Shown: one piece after another, positions 28,979 through 38,238 of the stretch
Numbering within the stretch: position 1 is the stretch's first letter
Layout of the letters: every line of letters starts with the position of its first letter
Origin: Yarrowia lipolytica
Taxonomy: Eukaryota > Ascomycota > Dipodascomycetes > Dipodascales
DNA length: 64,000 nt
Assembly (NCBI RefSeq): GCF_001761485.1
Contig: NC_090774.1
Coordinates: 2,790,001 to 2,854,000 of the forward strand
Direction of reading: 5' to 3'
Made by a program: the position numbers and the translations under genes
Notes under the pieces: generated by a model
Database searches by the model: none
What the model was told of the DNA's origin: nothing
Seen by the model: the letters and a program-made list of their open reading frames with translations, nothing else

Positions 28979-31327
28979 CTATCTGGCCGAGCGGATCGGT
29001 TGGTTGTCCGTCTCCGTCTCCGTCTCCGGGTCCCGGTCCAGTCCGACGTGGGATGCGATTTCGTCGTTGGATTCCGTCTGTAGCAGCTCGAGCTCTGCTG
29101 TGTCGTCTTTGGCGTATCCGGCGGCCTTGGCCTCCTTTTTGGCCTCCTGGGCGTCGAGGAACTTGTCCACGGCGACGCGCAGCTTTTGGGGCACATTCCA
29201 GCCATGCTCGTCGGCTATCGGCAGCAGTAGCGCCACGTGCTCCAGGTACGAGTAGACGTCGTTGTTGTCGACGGCAATGTTCCAGAAGACGCGGGCCTTT
29301 TCCAGCCGTCCGGCGCGAATGTGGGCGTCCAGAGGGATGAAAACCACCTTGTTGGTGGGCGTGTTGATGGTCATGGCCAGTCGGAGTGCCTCTTCGGCCA
29401 GATCGAACCGCCCGCTGTAACACGACGCCGTCACCAGCGTGTTGAACACCTCGGGGGCAAACATGTTCACCTTGGCCACGTCGACAAAGTCTCTGACAAG
29501 CCACAGACATTGCGAAATGTCGCCGGTGCAGCGCAGAACCGACGAGACGAAGGAAGACATGAGCGCAAACCCCATGTCGCTGAGCAGCCACTTCCACCGC
29601 GCCGGCATCCGGTCTCCCTTACTCAGCTGAACCGCTACATGGTCTCGGTACTTTTCGTACAGATCGCGCACCAGCTCCACCTGGTCGGCCTGGTCCAGTA
29701 TTGCGCGGTAAAGGATATGCAACGAGGCCACGTCGGACTTGTAGACGCGGAACCCGGCCTTTCGGGGCTCCAGTTGCGGCAGCTCGCCCAGCGCAACGTC
29801 CAGCGGAATGGAGTTGTGGGCGCTGCCCCGCAGAACAAAGGCAAAGATGCCCAGCTCCATGAGCGAATGCGGCGTGTACAGCTGACAGTAGACCGCCAGC
29901 GTCTCCTTGAGGTCCTTGCTCTTGGCCACCGCCTCAAAGTAGTCTGTGGCAATCTCGGTGGGGATGTAGCTTTGGGCCGCCACGTCCATGGTGTGGGTGA
30001 TGGCCTCCTCGTAGTAGCCACGCTCCTTGTAGCCGTGGATCAACAGCCCGTAGCATTGCAGGTCCGGAGCACAGCCCTTTTCCTTCATTGTTTGGAACAC
30101 GGACACTCCGTCTCGCATGCCTTCAAACTTGACTGCGCGGTAGAGCAGCATGCGGAAGGCGCCCATGCGCGTTTTCTCATCCAGCAACCGGTCGGCAAAC
30201 TTGGACGAGTTCATGACCTCGATGGACGCCTCGGCATCGCCTCGGTTGCACATTAGATACATGAGCGAGAAGATGCTTTCGTCCTGGTACCACCAGCGTT
30301 GCGATTGCTGCAGATGGTAGTCGACGAGGTCCTGGCGTGCCGAGGGCGACACCTTTGACACTTGTAGAGCGAGTTTGGAGAAGGTTCGGCCGTCGCAGGG
30401 GTACTGTCTGTCTCTGAGGATCTGCAGAAACACATGGAGCCAGTTTGGAGGCAGTTGGTTTTCGATCCGGCTCGAAAACGGCACGTTTGGAGGCAGACCC
30501 GTCTCGTGGTTGTATTTGGAAAAGAGCGAGCACAGGTGCGCCAGCTCCTGGTCCGAGGGCTTGGGCGACGGACACACGTGGTGCGAGGCGTAGCGGAAAA
30601 ATCGGTCCAGGTTCAGCTGGTAGCCCCATGCGTTGCCAATCGGCAGGTCGTAGACGTACTGGGTCTGGGCGAAAATGCTGTAGAGATCAATCACCAGTTG
30701 CGGGTGCGCCTTTGTGTTTCTGAGCGAGCTCACGATGTAGCCCATGAGTGCTGGGGCCAGGGTAGTCTTGCCCAGAATCCGCCAGATCCGCCGCGTCATG
30801 AGATACTTGCAGTCCTGGGGAGGCGCCCCAAGCATGTCGCCGTTCATGTCCACGTGCAATGCGCTTTCGATGGCTCCAAACGCCTGGCCCAGCAGCGCGT
30901 GATCTGCATTGAGCGAGTCTTCCGTCTGGGGAGCACAGTCCACATACTTGATGGGCATGGCCTTGCGGGCAGCCAAACGCACGCCCAGCGCCATGAGATT
31001 CACCATTTTGCGCCGCTGCTGGCCCGCAGAAAGCCCCTCCTGGTTCATAGCGGCACTTTTCAGCCGGTTCACCGTCTCTCGTCCATACCGCACATCGTTG
31101 CCAGCCTTGCGAGTCCGCCCTCCATCCAAAAACGACCACTGGCCCTTATACGCCACAAACCGCTTGTGGTCATCCTGCCACAGACTGCTCGGACAGTCGA
31201 GATGGTCGTAGAGGCTCAGGGAGCTCCGGGTGTCACCTCCGCTCCATAACGGATCGTCGTCAGGCAGCGGAGGCTTGTACCCCAGCTTCGGAAGGTACGT
31301 TGCCCTTCCTTTCTTCACCCTAAGCAT
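28979..31327 (-). CDS. Pentatricopeptide-repeat-like, probably mitochondrial protein
   Basis: The first in-frame ATG (31327) gives 782 residues starting MLRVKKGRATYLPKLGYKPP; this Arg/Lys-rich N terminus fits mitochondrial import. The same frame is open about 90 codons further upstream without an ATG. The body is made of helical pairs resembling PPR repeats: VSVFQTMKEKGCAPDLQCYG followed by LLIHGYKERGYYEEAITHTM is the clearest, and NTLVTASCYSGRFDLAEEAL and IPLDAHIRAGRLEKARVFWN are others near the C terminus. The tail is acidic. Fungal PPR proteins bind specific mitochondrial transcripts and support their stability or translation. I cannot name the orthologue (candidates are the Aep/Pet309/Cbp1-like group), so no symbol is given. 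Its promoter lies beside the tRNA-Met gene on the same strand. Confidence 0.8.
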   Translation of the reverse strand: MLRVKKGRATYLPKLGYKPPLPDDDPLWSGGDTRSSLSLYDHLDCPSSLWQDDHKRFVAYKGQWSFLDGGRTRKAGNDVRYGRETVNRLKSAAMNQEGLSAGQQRRKMVNLMALGVRLAARKAMPIKYVDCAPQTEDSLNADHALLGQAFGAIESALHVDMNGDMLGAPPQDCKYLMTRRIWRILGKTTLAPALMGYIVSSLRNTKAHPQLVIDLYSIFAQTQYVYDLPIGNAWGYQLNLDRFFRYASHHVCPSPKPSDQELAHLCSLFSKYNHETGLPPNVPFSSRIENQLPPNWLHVFLQILRDRQYPCDGRTFSKLALQVSKVSPSARQDLVDYHLQQSQRWWYQDESIFSLMYLMCNRGDAEASIEVMNSSKFADRLLDEKTRMGAFRMLLYRAVKFEGMRDGVSVFQTMKEKGCAPDLQCYGLLIHGYKERGYYEEAITHTMDVAAQSYIPTEIATDYFEAVAKSKDLKETLAVYCQLYTPHSLMELGIFAFVLRGSAHNSIPLDVALGELPQLEPRKAGFRVYKSDVASLHILYRAILDQADQVELVRDLYEKYRDHVAVQLSKGDRMPARWKWLLSDMGFALMSSFVSSVLRCTGDISQCLWLVRDFVDVAKVNMFAPEVFNTLVTASCYSGRFDLAEEALRLAMTINTPTNKVVFIPLDAHIRAGRLEKARVFWNIAVDNNDVYSYLEHVALLLPIADEHGWNVPQKLRVAVDKFLDAQEAKKEAKAAGYAKDDTAELELLQTESNDEIASHVGLDRDPETETETDNQPIRSAR

Positions 31328-31628
31328 GGTCCGTAAAAAGCTCGTGCGAATTCTCCAGCCGTAGGCAAACCGCAGCTGTCGAGGTAGGTTGTCTTTTCCA
31401 GCAGATCTCAGCCGGGCCTGAATGATCCCACATATCGCACCAAAGTTTTCACCTCCATTGGGAATCCCTAACCCTGGAGGTATTCTCGGGGGAAAGCGGG
31501 GGCCGAAATGAGGGCTATATTGTGGGGGGCCGAGAAGGGGAAAAATACAGTCATTTTTACCACCTACGATTGTGTCGACTCTGAGCAAAAAAATCACGCT
31601 TGTTGTTTCTGGGGCGGAAAAAATAATC
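31328..31628 (-). other. Upstream region of the PPR-like gene, open but ATG-less
   Basis: About 300 bases between the tRNA-Met and the PPR gene's first ATG. The PPR frame stays open for 90 codons here without an ATG. The translated sequence is Pro/Gly-rich (PPRIPPGLGIPNGGEN) and not mitochondrial-presequence-like, so it is probably leader or promoter DNA. Confidence 0.55.
31618..31623 (-). terminator. Pol III terminator of tRNA-Met
   Basis: A run of six T on the minus strand begins five bases downstream of the discriminator base of the tRNA. It is a standard RNA polymerase III stop. Confidence 0.85.
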
Positions 31629-31702
31629 TGCCCGGTACCAGGGTCGAACTGGTGATCTTCAGATTATGAGACTAACGCTCTAACCAACTGAGCCAACCAG
31701 GC
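31629..31702 (-). tRNA. tRNA-Met (CAT), elongator type, no intron
   Basis: 74 nt without the CCA. Acceptor GCCTGGT pairs fully with ACCGGGC (one G-T pair); D-arm GCTC/GAGC; anticodon arm TTAGT-CTCATAA-TCTGA with CAT at positions 34-36; T-arm ACCAG-TTCGACC-CTGGT; discriminator A. The U31-U39 opposition is also present in yeast elongator tRNA-Met. It decodes internal AUG codons. The elongator identity rests on the unmodified TTC T-loop and the similarity of the anticodon arm to yeast elongator tRNA-Met. Confidence 0.97.
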
Positions 31703-31962
31703 GGGATTACAAGTTTAAAGCGGCGTTGGGAGTATAAATCGGGGAAAATGTGATCCAAAACCCGCGACGATTTGGTCAATAACGGGGTGCCATTGGGGGG
31801 TAAATGGATATTACGGGGAAGATAAGTGAGCGTAAGATTCATATGAATCAAAATTCTGAACCGTAGAGTGATTTCCGGTGAAGTTGGATTGATTGTCGCA
31901 CAGGGAGAGGAGCAACGAGGATTAACACAATGTTTGTGTGAAAAAAATGAATGTGCTCAGGT

Positions 31963-31990
31963 CACGTGGTTATAAAGCGGACGTCACGTG
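31963..31990. promoter_or_regulatory. Two E-boxes CACGTG
   Basis: CACGTG at 31963-31968 and TCACGTGA at 31984-31991 lie 22 bases apart in the spacer between tRNA-Met and the secreted-peptide gene. bHLH factors such as Cbf1 or Pho4 bind this word. Which gene they serve, if any, is unknown. Confidence 0.4.
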
Positions 31991-32625
31991 ACTATAACGC
32001 CCCATTACTACGTGGGTCGATTCTATCTAGAGTCATCAGCCTCATTGATTGTCTTTCTTGAGATTTTCCTATTCCAGATACCGTACAAGTGCCTATTAAA
32101 AAGTGCCTGTTGAAAAGTACAAGTACCTGTTTTGTGCATGAGTTATGAAAGACCTGTTTGAGCCTCATGGAATGATGAGAGGCTCATTTGAGTGTTAAAT
32201 CTCATATTCTTGCGGACTGGAAGTTCCCAAGAACGACGCCAATGAACTTGTACTACCCAAAGGACGTTTCATGGGACGTAATGTGACACAATTTCTTGAA
32301 GAAAACCCACCAGAAAGTCCACTAGTTGATTTAGTTGTTTCTCCAGCAAGAAATTGGGGCAATTAGTCGGAATATCTGTCGGCGAAACGCTCTACTTGCG
32401 AGATACAATGTCAATTGCCCTGGTCCTCTACAGGGTGCCCGTTTCTACCTCATGGTGAGATATTACCCGATGTGGATACCATTGGGAGACAATGGTGAAT
32501 CAAAAAGTGCCTGTTTGGGAAACTTCGGGGTCCTCAAACCAATTGAATGACCTGATGAAGCGGTCGCAGAGCCCCATGAACCTCTCAAGTCCGGGATGAG
32601 GTTCAGACCCGAGTCTCATTCGGGG

Positions 32626-32633
32626 TATAAGTA
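32626..32633 (+). promoter_or_regulatory. TATA box of the secreted-peptide gene
   Basis: TATAAGTA lies 103 bases before the ATG at 32729. It is well placed for a regulated yeast promoter. Confidence 0.55.
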
Positions 32634-32728
32634 GTTCAGGGGAAGTGCCGAATCATCATCAGTCCAGCAGCAGATTCAGCAGCAGATTTATCAACTCACC
32701 ATTACCAACTAACAGTTACCAATTCACC

Positions 32729-32968
32729 ATGAAACTCTCTACCATCACCGTCTCTCTCCTTGCCTGTCTGGCAGCGGCTGCTCCTGTCGACTCCCTCAAC
32801 AAACGAGACAATGAACAAGTGTGCACCGGCGATCGGGAACCCTGGGGATGCACCGAGGTCAACGGGGTTCCAGGCATTTGGCAGTCCTACGGCTCCGGCG
32901 ACAACATTCGCTGGTACAACATTTACAAGCCCTGGCTTCCTTATGGCGTCCGATGGGCCAACCTGTGA
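32729..32968 (+). CDS. Small secreted peptide precursor, 79 residues
   Basis: Not a family I recognise. The ATG at 32729 (context CACC-ATG) starts MKLSTITVSLLACLAAAAP, a textbook signal peptide. A short pro-segment VDSLNKR ends in a Lys-Arg Kex2 site at residues 25-26. The predicted mature peptide has 53 residues (from DNEQVCTGDR), with two cysteines (C32, C41) able to form a disulfide, and an aromatic-rich C-terminal half (IRWYNIYKPWLPYGVRW). The frame is also open 28 codons upstream of the ATG, which looks like leader sequence. A TATA box lies 103 bases upstream. The layout fits a secreted peptide, small cell-wall protein or killer/pheromone-like factor; no function can be assigned. It stands alone, next to a gene-poor region. 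Confidence 0.75.
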   Translation: MKLSTITVSLLACLAAAAPVDSLNKRDNEQVCTGDREPWGCTEVNGVPGIWQSYGSGDNIRWYNIYKPWLPYGVRWANL

Positions 32969-34380
32969 ATCTTTTGACCACTAGATATGTTGAACAATTC
33001 CATGAGTAAAGTATGAGAACAGTACATACTATAATTTTACTCAGCCCTCGTAGATATGGTGTGCTAGCTGGATACGAGTAGTTGAGAAGAGTAAGTGATC
33101 TTTTCGTACCAGGGGTGCAGAATTACTGGATAGACGTGAAGACTGGTCTGACAAGAACTTGTATCATGGCCACCAGAGACGGGTAATGCGCGACAGTAAA
33201 GTAAAAGCGTAGTTCATCTCGTTTGTAGAAGATATATGTGCATTCATCAGATCCTCTGGCGGCGGTGATGAGCTTCACCTGATTGACCACGGGGACCATA
33301 TGGGCCGAAGGGTTGGGATCCAATGGACTTGATCTTGCTAGACTTCAGGAGAATCGCGTACGACCCGTCTCTTGCAAAGGGGTTGATCCGATTCCAATTC
33401 TCCTCTACAACCAGGTCTCAGGGAATAATGAAACACAGTTGGAGATGTAGGATAGAGCAGGAACTGTGGATATGTAGGCAGTGTGGAATGAAACACACAA
33501 CGGAAAGTGGCTCCCAGTTAAGTACCATCTGCTTCCAGGTCTACCAGTCCCCAGGACAATCTCCAAATATTGTAGACGATTGTCTCGCAGACGGTAAATG
33601 GGAGCTGCTGCTGGCCAGTGGATGAGTGCATGTTCACGTAGTCGAGTGCTCGAAGGACAGATCCAGCTCTCGGTCGCGGTGTATGAAAAAGATCTTAGTT
33701 ATGACAGAAGTGTCTTCATTGACACCTTTTCCATGTCTGCTTAGTGCCCAGCCCAATCACGTCCTCGATTCCGGCAATGTACGAGCACCAGCAGTCGCTC
33801 AACAGCTGTCAGACCAAGCCTGGATCGTAGCCTCTCCGATCACCCACTTCTGTCGAATTAGCGTGCTCCACCCGATATTACTGTAATATCCTCGGCAATG
33901 CCCTCGATGGTATCGTCGGTGGATACGTCTTGGCAGACTATCCAGAACTGGAATGCCGTTTTGGTTAGTCCAGACCCGCCAAGGAGCTATCTCGAACTAT
34001 GGCATTTATCATAACCTGGGTTTATAGTCCGAAAGCACAGAATTGAGAGGTACTGATAAATGCCCAGTTGCGACAACATCGGCGTCGAAAAGGCGACAAC
34101 GAGCTCCAGATGATGGGGACCATGAATAACCCAGATGGAAAAGAGACCGTGAACATCTCACCAGCATCAAACCTCCGAAGCGAGTCTCGTAGATGGATTC
34201 AACCACTCCTCTCATACATCAACACAAGGAATGATAACGATATGACGCTAATTTCAGTGAGAATGTTTCTTTCTCTGCGCAACAACGCCAAGATCGGTGT
34301 TTGGCCCAAGGTCGGTGTTTGATCGGATTTTTTTTCTCTCACACGACTAGGTCTCGTGCGCGACAATAAAATTCAGCTGT

Positions 34381-34402
34381 CAACGTCAACGTCAACGTCA
34401 AC
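34381..34402. repeat. (GTCAAC)n repeat
   Basis: About four copies of the hexamer GTCAAC. Confidence 0.85.
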
Positions 34403-34858
34403 AAGGTCACGCTACTGCAATGCACTCGTCAACCAGCAGCTCGCCTTGGCATAGTGTGATGTCGCAGGGAGAGGGGATAGTAGCCCGGTCCGTCTGTGAT
34501 AGTTTGCCCAGTCCGTGTTCTGACTTAGCCACACGAACCCAGTAGCTGTGCTACCATGACTAGCGGTTGGCGTGTGGATGGCAAGACAGCAGGGCCAGCA
34601 CCATGTCGATTGTGAAGGGTCAGTCTCAGAGTATGAGGTATGTCGTCGACACATATTATGACATGGTTTGAGATGGTGTACCAATCAAGTACGAGTACCA
34701 GAATTGATGCAGTACTTGTGCAGTACACCACAGATAGTCGCCCAATGCCGCCCTCAACGTAGATCCACTATCAACGACAATGAGACAAAGACCCGAGACC
34801 AAGTCCAAAGGGTGAAGTGGATCTGTGCGTGGCTGTCAGTTCTTTGGGGGTGTTTGGG

Positions 34859-34930
34859 GTGTCTTTTAACTGTCTTGATTGTCTTTTGGTTGTCTTTTGG
34901 TTGTCTTTTGATCGTCTTTTGATCGTCGTC
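34859..34930. repeat. 11-bp tandem repeat TTGTCTTTTGG
   Basis: About six degenerate copies of TTGTCTTTTGG/ATCGTCTTTTG, strand-asymmetric (T/G-rich on plus). Confidence 0.85.
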
Positions 34931-35392
34931 TATCTTACGAGTGCTATACTTTCTCGGTTGGCTCTGACCAAGAGACAGAGGTTCCAACCGCGAGGTTTGT
35001 CTGTGTAGCACATGAACGTTTGCGGTTGTCGCGGTGGTTGCCCAAATATCGTCTGATTACGTGAGCACCGTGAACACCTCGCAGTCTGGTGGACTCAGCT
35101 GAATACGGATGTCTCAGACAGACCAATTAGATGATGACGTTGTCCATCAGTCAGAGCACAACGTCAGCGCAACGTCAGCTCAATTAATCACTGCGAGCCC
35201 AACCCCGCAGGAACGTCAGTCGACCTGTGCATTGATTCGGTGTCAGATGGCTTTATCGCCGCTTTAGTGAGATGCGACAAGGGGGGGGGTTGGAGTGGAG
35301 TCTGTGAGGGAGTCGGCAGTGCCTTAGTTGGTCTCTTCTGTGTCTGTGTCCGTCAGCCCTGTTAATGTCTCTCCGGGTCTCCCTTCCACAGC

Positions 35393-35475
35393 TTCACCAC
35401 TCACAATCCCACTCACCACTCAACCACTCACCACTCACCACTCACCACTCACCACTCACCACTCACCACTCACCA
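35393..35475. repeat. 7-bp tandem repeat CACTCAC
   Basis: About eleven copies of the heptamer CACTCAC, with slight degeneracy at the left end. Confidence 0.92.
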
Positions 35476-35730
35476 CATTAAACACACAATTAAACACCAC
35501 AATAAAGCCCAGACGGCTCCGATAGTTTGGAGCTAGTGGAGAGTTCGAACAGAGGCAGAGTTAGAGCTCACGACAGAGTTAGAGCTCGTGGCAGAGTTCG
35601 AGTATTGATACAAGTTTGGTTCAGATACGCTGACAAGCTCGGAGACTAGCGGCCCCCTCGCCTTTAGAGCCGCAAATAAACGACCAGCTTAAGTCCTATT
35701 TTGCCAAAGTTAGCCCGAGTTGGAATGCCG

Positions 35731-35801
35731 AGGGAGGTTGGTGGAGAGTTGGCGGAGAGTTGGCGGAGAGTTGGCGGAGAGTTGGTGGAAACTTGGCGGA
35801 G
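35731..35801. repeat. 11-bp tandem repeat GGAGAGTTGGC
   Basis: About six copies of GGAGAGTTGGC with single-base variants at both ends. Confidence 0.9.
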
Positions 35802-36793
35802 ATTTGGTTTGAGAATTGCGTGGTTTGGAGCTTGAATGCGCGGTTTGAATAAGTGGTTGCGCGGTTTGAGGCATTTCGGATTTGCGACTTGCCGGTGTTC
35901 TCCACTGCTATCGAAACTTGACTGTCCACTTATGGCCTCAGGTAAGCTGCCTGCTCATGTCGCACTGCAGAGCTCATCACAGGCATCATCCCTGTGATAG
36001 AGACCTCGGCCAGCTCCTTGACCGTTGATATCGCTGAAATCTGTTCTCGGACAAACCGGGTCGAGCATCGTCTCCGTGGTATCTGGATAGCACGATACTA
36101 CAAGTACGAACTACAAGTACGAACTCGTACTTGTAGCTACAGTGCAATACATACAGTACTCACAATCTGATCCATGACAGCGCAAGTCACACGGCCGAGA
36201 CACGTGATAAAATTCCATGACACTCTACTGGTGGGTCGATCTGAGTCCATGGTGACCCGTTTACATCAGCAACACCTTTGTTGCATGTCTCAACTACAAA
36301 GTCGGCAGCCAGCCCAGACCGTGGTTTGAGAGTCTGGAAACCTGGTCATTGACTACATGCAAAGCCACCCCGTTCTCGTCGCACTGGAGGGGTGATAAGT
36401 TGTGCAATCATTGGAGTCTTCGGGGAACCGATAACATGTCTTGTCGGGGTATAGATGGACAAAGAGTCGTATATACTACTCCAGGAGGGTGGGAATATGT
36501 TTGTATAGCTGTTTGAACCGGAATGGGACTCAACTTGTGGACGGTTGGAGTTTGGCAGACCAACAAGTGCGTCTGTGGGTCTCCAACTACAGTACATACT
36601 GTTCGACCTTGCTCAGAAGTCAGTCGATTGAACAATGTCAACCCTTTCGACAGCTTGTTAGATTTCCCCACCTGGTCACCAATCCACTAGACCGACGCTA
36701 GCACGAGAGGAGGACAAGGACAGAAGAACAGACAAGGACAAAAGGGCTGGTTTGTCGTTGATTTGATAGGACGGACCAAGCCGGCAAATTGAC

Positions 36794-36816
36794 GTTGTTG
36801 TTGTTGTTGTTGTTGT
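36794..36816. repeat. (GTT)n trinucleotide repeat
   Basis: About seven GTT units. Confidence 0.9.
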
Positions 36817-37771
36817 AACCCCAATTTGTCCACATCGTCCATTCATAACCCCACCAAATCCTCCTGATTGGTACCAAGACGATCACGTTGATCTCCCGAA
36901 TACACTGGTACCGTTCATTTGGCAGTATCTCCTCTCATGGGGTTATTGAGGGCTACGATTCCATAACCACAAGTCCGCAACACCACAAGTACACAACACC
37001 CTTAGTATTGCCGCATCTACGGCATCTCATCGACTAGTGCCATTGCAACGTTGCGCCGTGTGACGTTGTACTTGCTCCAGGACCTCCAAAGGGGCATCTG
37101 CTCCAGGTCTCGGTCAACTGGGCGACATGGAAGCAAAGCAACGAAACAAGGAGTGGGAACAAGGATCCCGAACAAGGGCGGAAAAGGGCGGAAAAGTGGA
37201 CTTTTCAGATGGCTCATGGTGTGTGATTGTTGTATGGTATCAGTTTTGTATCAGTATTGTAGTAGAGTGTGGGTCAAGTGGGTCAGTGGGTCAAGTGGAT
37301 CAAGTGAGATCTCCACAAAGTAAACCATTGGAATCAACTCGTTTCAAGAGTTCCATTGACATAATGAAAATGCCCACTTTCTCCACCAATATTGTTTCAC
37401 AAGGGAGTCATTTCTGATGTATGCCGAATGATACGAATGGCATATCGGGATGAGGAGCTCTTGGATTTGCCATAAAGCCAGGAGCTGATGTATGGAGTGT
37501 TTAACGGCGACAAAATCAATGAAAGATGTCCTCGCAAACAGTTGATACTGTTGGTTACCTGGCCAATTCCTCACAGTCATGAGAGAACCAGCTTGGTCGT
37601 CAGAAGTGTGTGTGCTACTATCGGAACGTGTCCCTCGAAGTGAGTTGTAAGTCGTTACATTGACTGTATTGAATCAATCATACTTATGATCTCCATTCAA
37701 CAGATACTGCCCTCACCAACACCGAGGTTGACAATGCGCTAATGGTAGGTCTTCCAGGACATTGAGGCCGC

Positions 37772-37960
37772 ATGGGAATGAGGATGAGTACGACCGATCC
37801 TGAAGATTCTGAGATGTATGTATTAATGCACTGGATTTATGTTGCAATTGTGCTACTTGTACAAGCAGTGTCATTCAGAGATGTCTGGAGATATTTTGTT
37901 CCCTGTTTCGTAAAGTATTATATGTTTTGGCAAAAAGTTGTTGAAAAGTTACCGCCATAG
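37772..37960 (+). CDS. Doubtful 62-residue membrane-peptide frame
   Basis: An ATG-started frame of 62 codons in a gene-poor, AT-richer segment. It starts MGMRMSTTDPEDSEMYVLMH, then a hydrophobic stretch (WIYVAIVLLVQAVSF, about residues 21-35) that could span a membrane, and an aromatic/basic tail. It resembles no family I know. It could be a small real gene, the end of a decayed or spliced gene, or chance. Confidence 0.2.
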   Translation: MGMRMSTTDPEDSEMYVLMHWIYVAIVLLVQAVSFRDVWRYFVPCFVKYYMFWQKVVEKLPP

Positions 37961-38238
37961 GTTTCTGATTTTTGGGATTAATGTTCTATATATATATAAA
38001 AGACACCAAGTCTCATGTTGTTCCTCCAACCTGTCAATGCTCACGTCATAATTCTGCGTCAATCTGGCAATTTCACCTCAATGGGCATCCACGTGGACTT
38101 ACTATACTCCCGAGTCTTAGTCCTCAGTGGTGCTCCTACGCCATTAGGGCAGCTACATCATCCTCGAGAGTTATCTCGATTCTGGCATCTTAAACAACAA
38201 ATATATTAACTGATTTTCTACTAAAACTCGGTAAGTAC

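Larger units (their letters stand above)
31703..32728. other. Upstream region of the secreted-peptide gene
   Basis: No gene seen. It contains two E-boxes at 31963-31990 and a TATA box at 32626-32633. Words such as AAAAGTGCCTGTT are repeated at 32099-32130 and 32502-32515. An 8-base inverted repeat TGAACCTC/GAGGTTCA lies at about 32577-32604. Confidence 0.5.
32969..38238. other. 5.3-kb gene-poor stretch
   Basis: No gene I can support. Adjacent 100- and 86-codon frames at 33323-33886, and a 62-codon frame at 37772-37960, lack recognisable domains. Tandem repeats lie at 34381-34402, 34859-34930, 35393-35475, 35731-35801 and 36794-36816. Words such as ACAAGTACGAACT are repeated around 36100-36150. 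37620-37780 contains splice-like signals and short frames (EVDNALM, DIEAAWE) that might be a decayed gene. Confidence 0.5.

Noticed and set aside
35393-35475. CRISPR-like appearance of the regularly repeated CACTCAC tract
   Set aside because: Units are contiguous heptamers without spacers; it is a minisatellite. The other tandem repeats fail in the same way.
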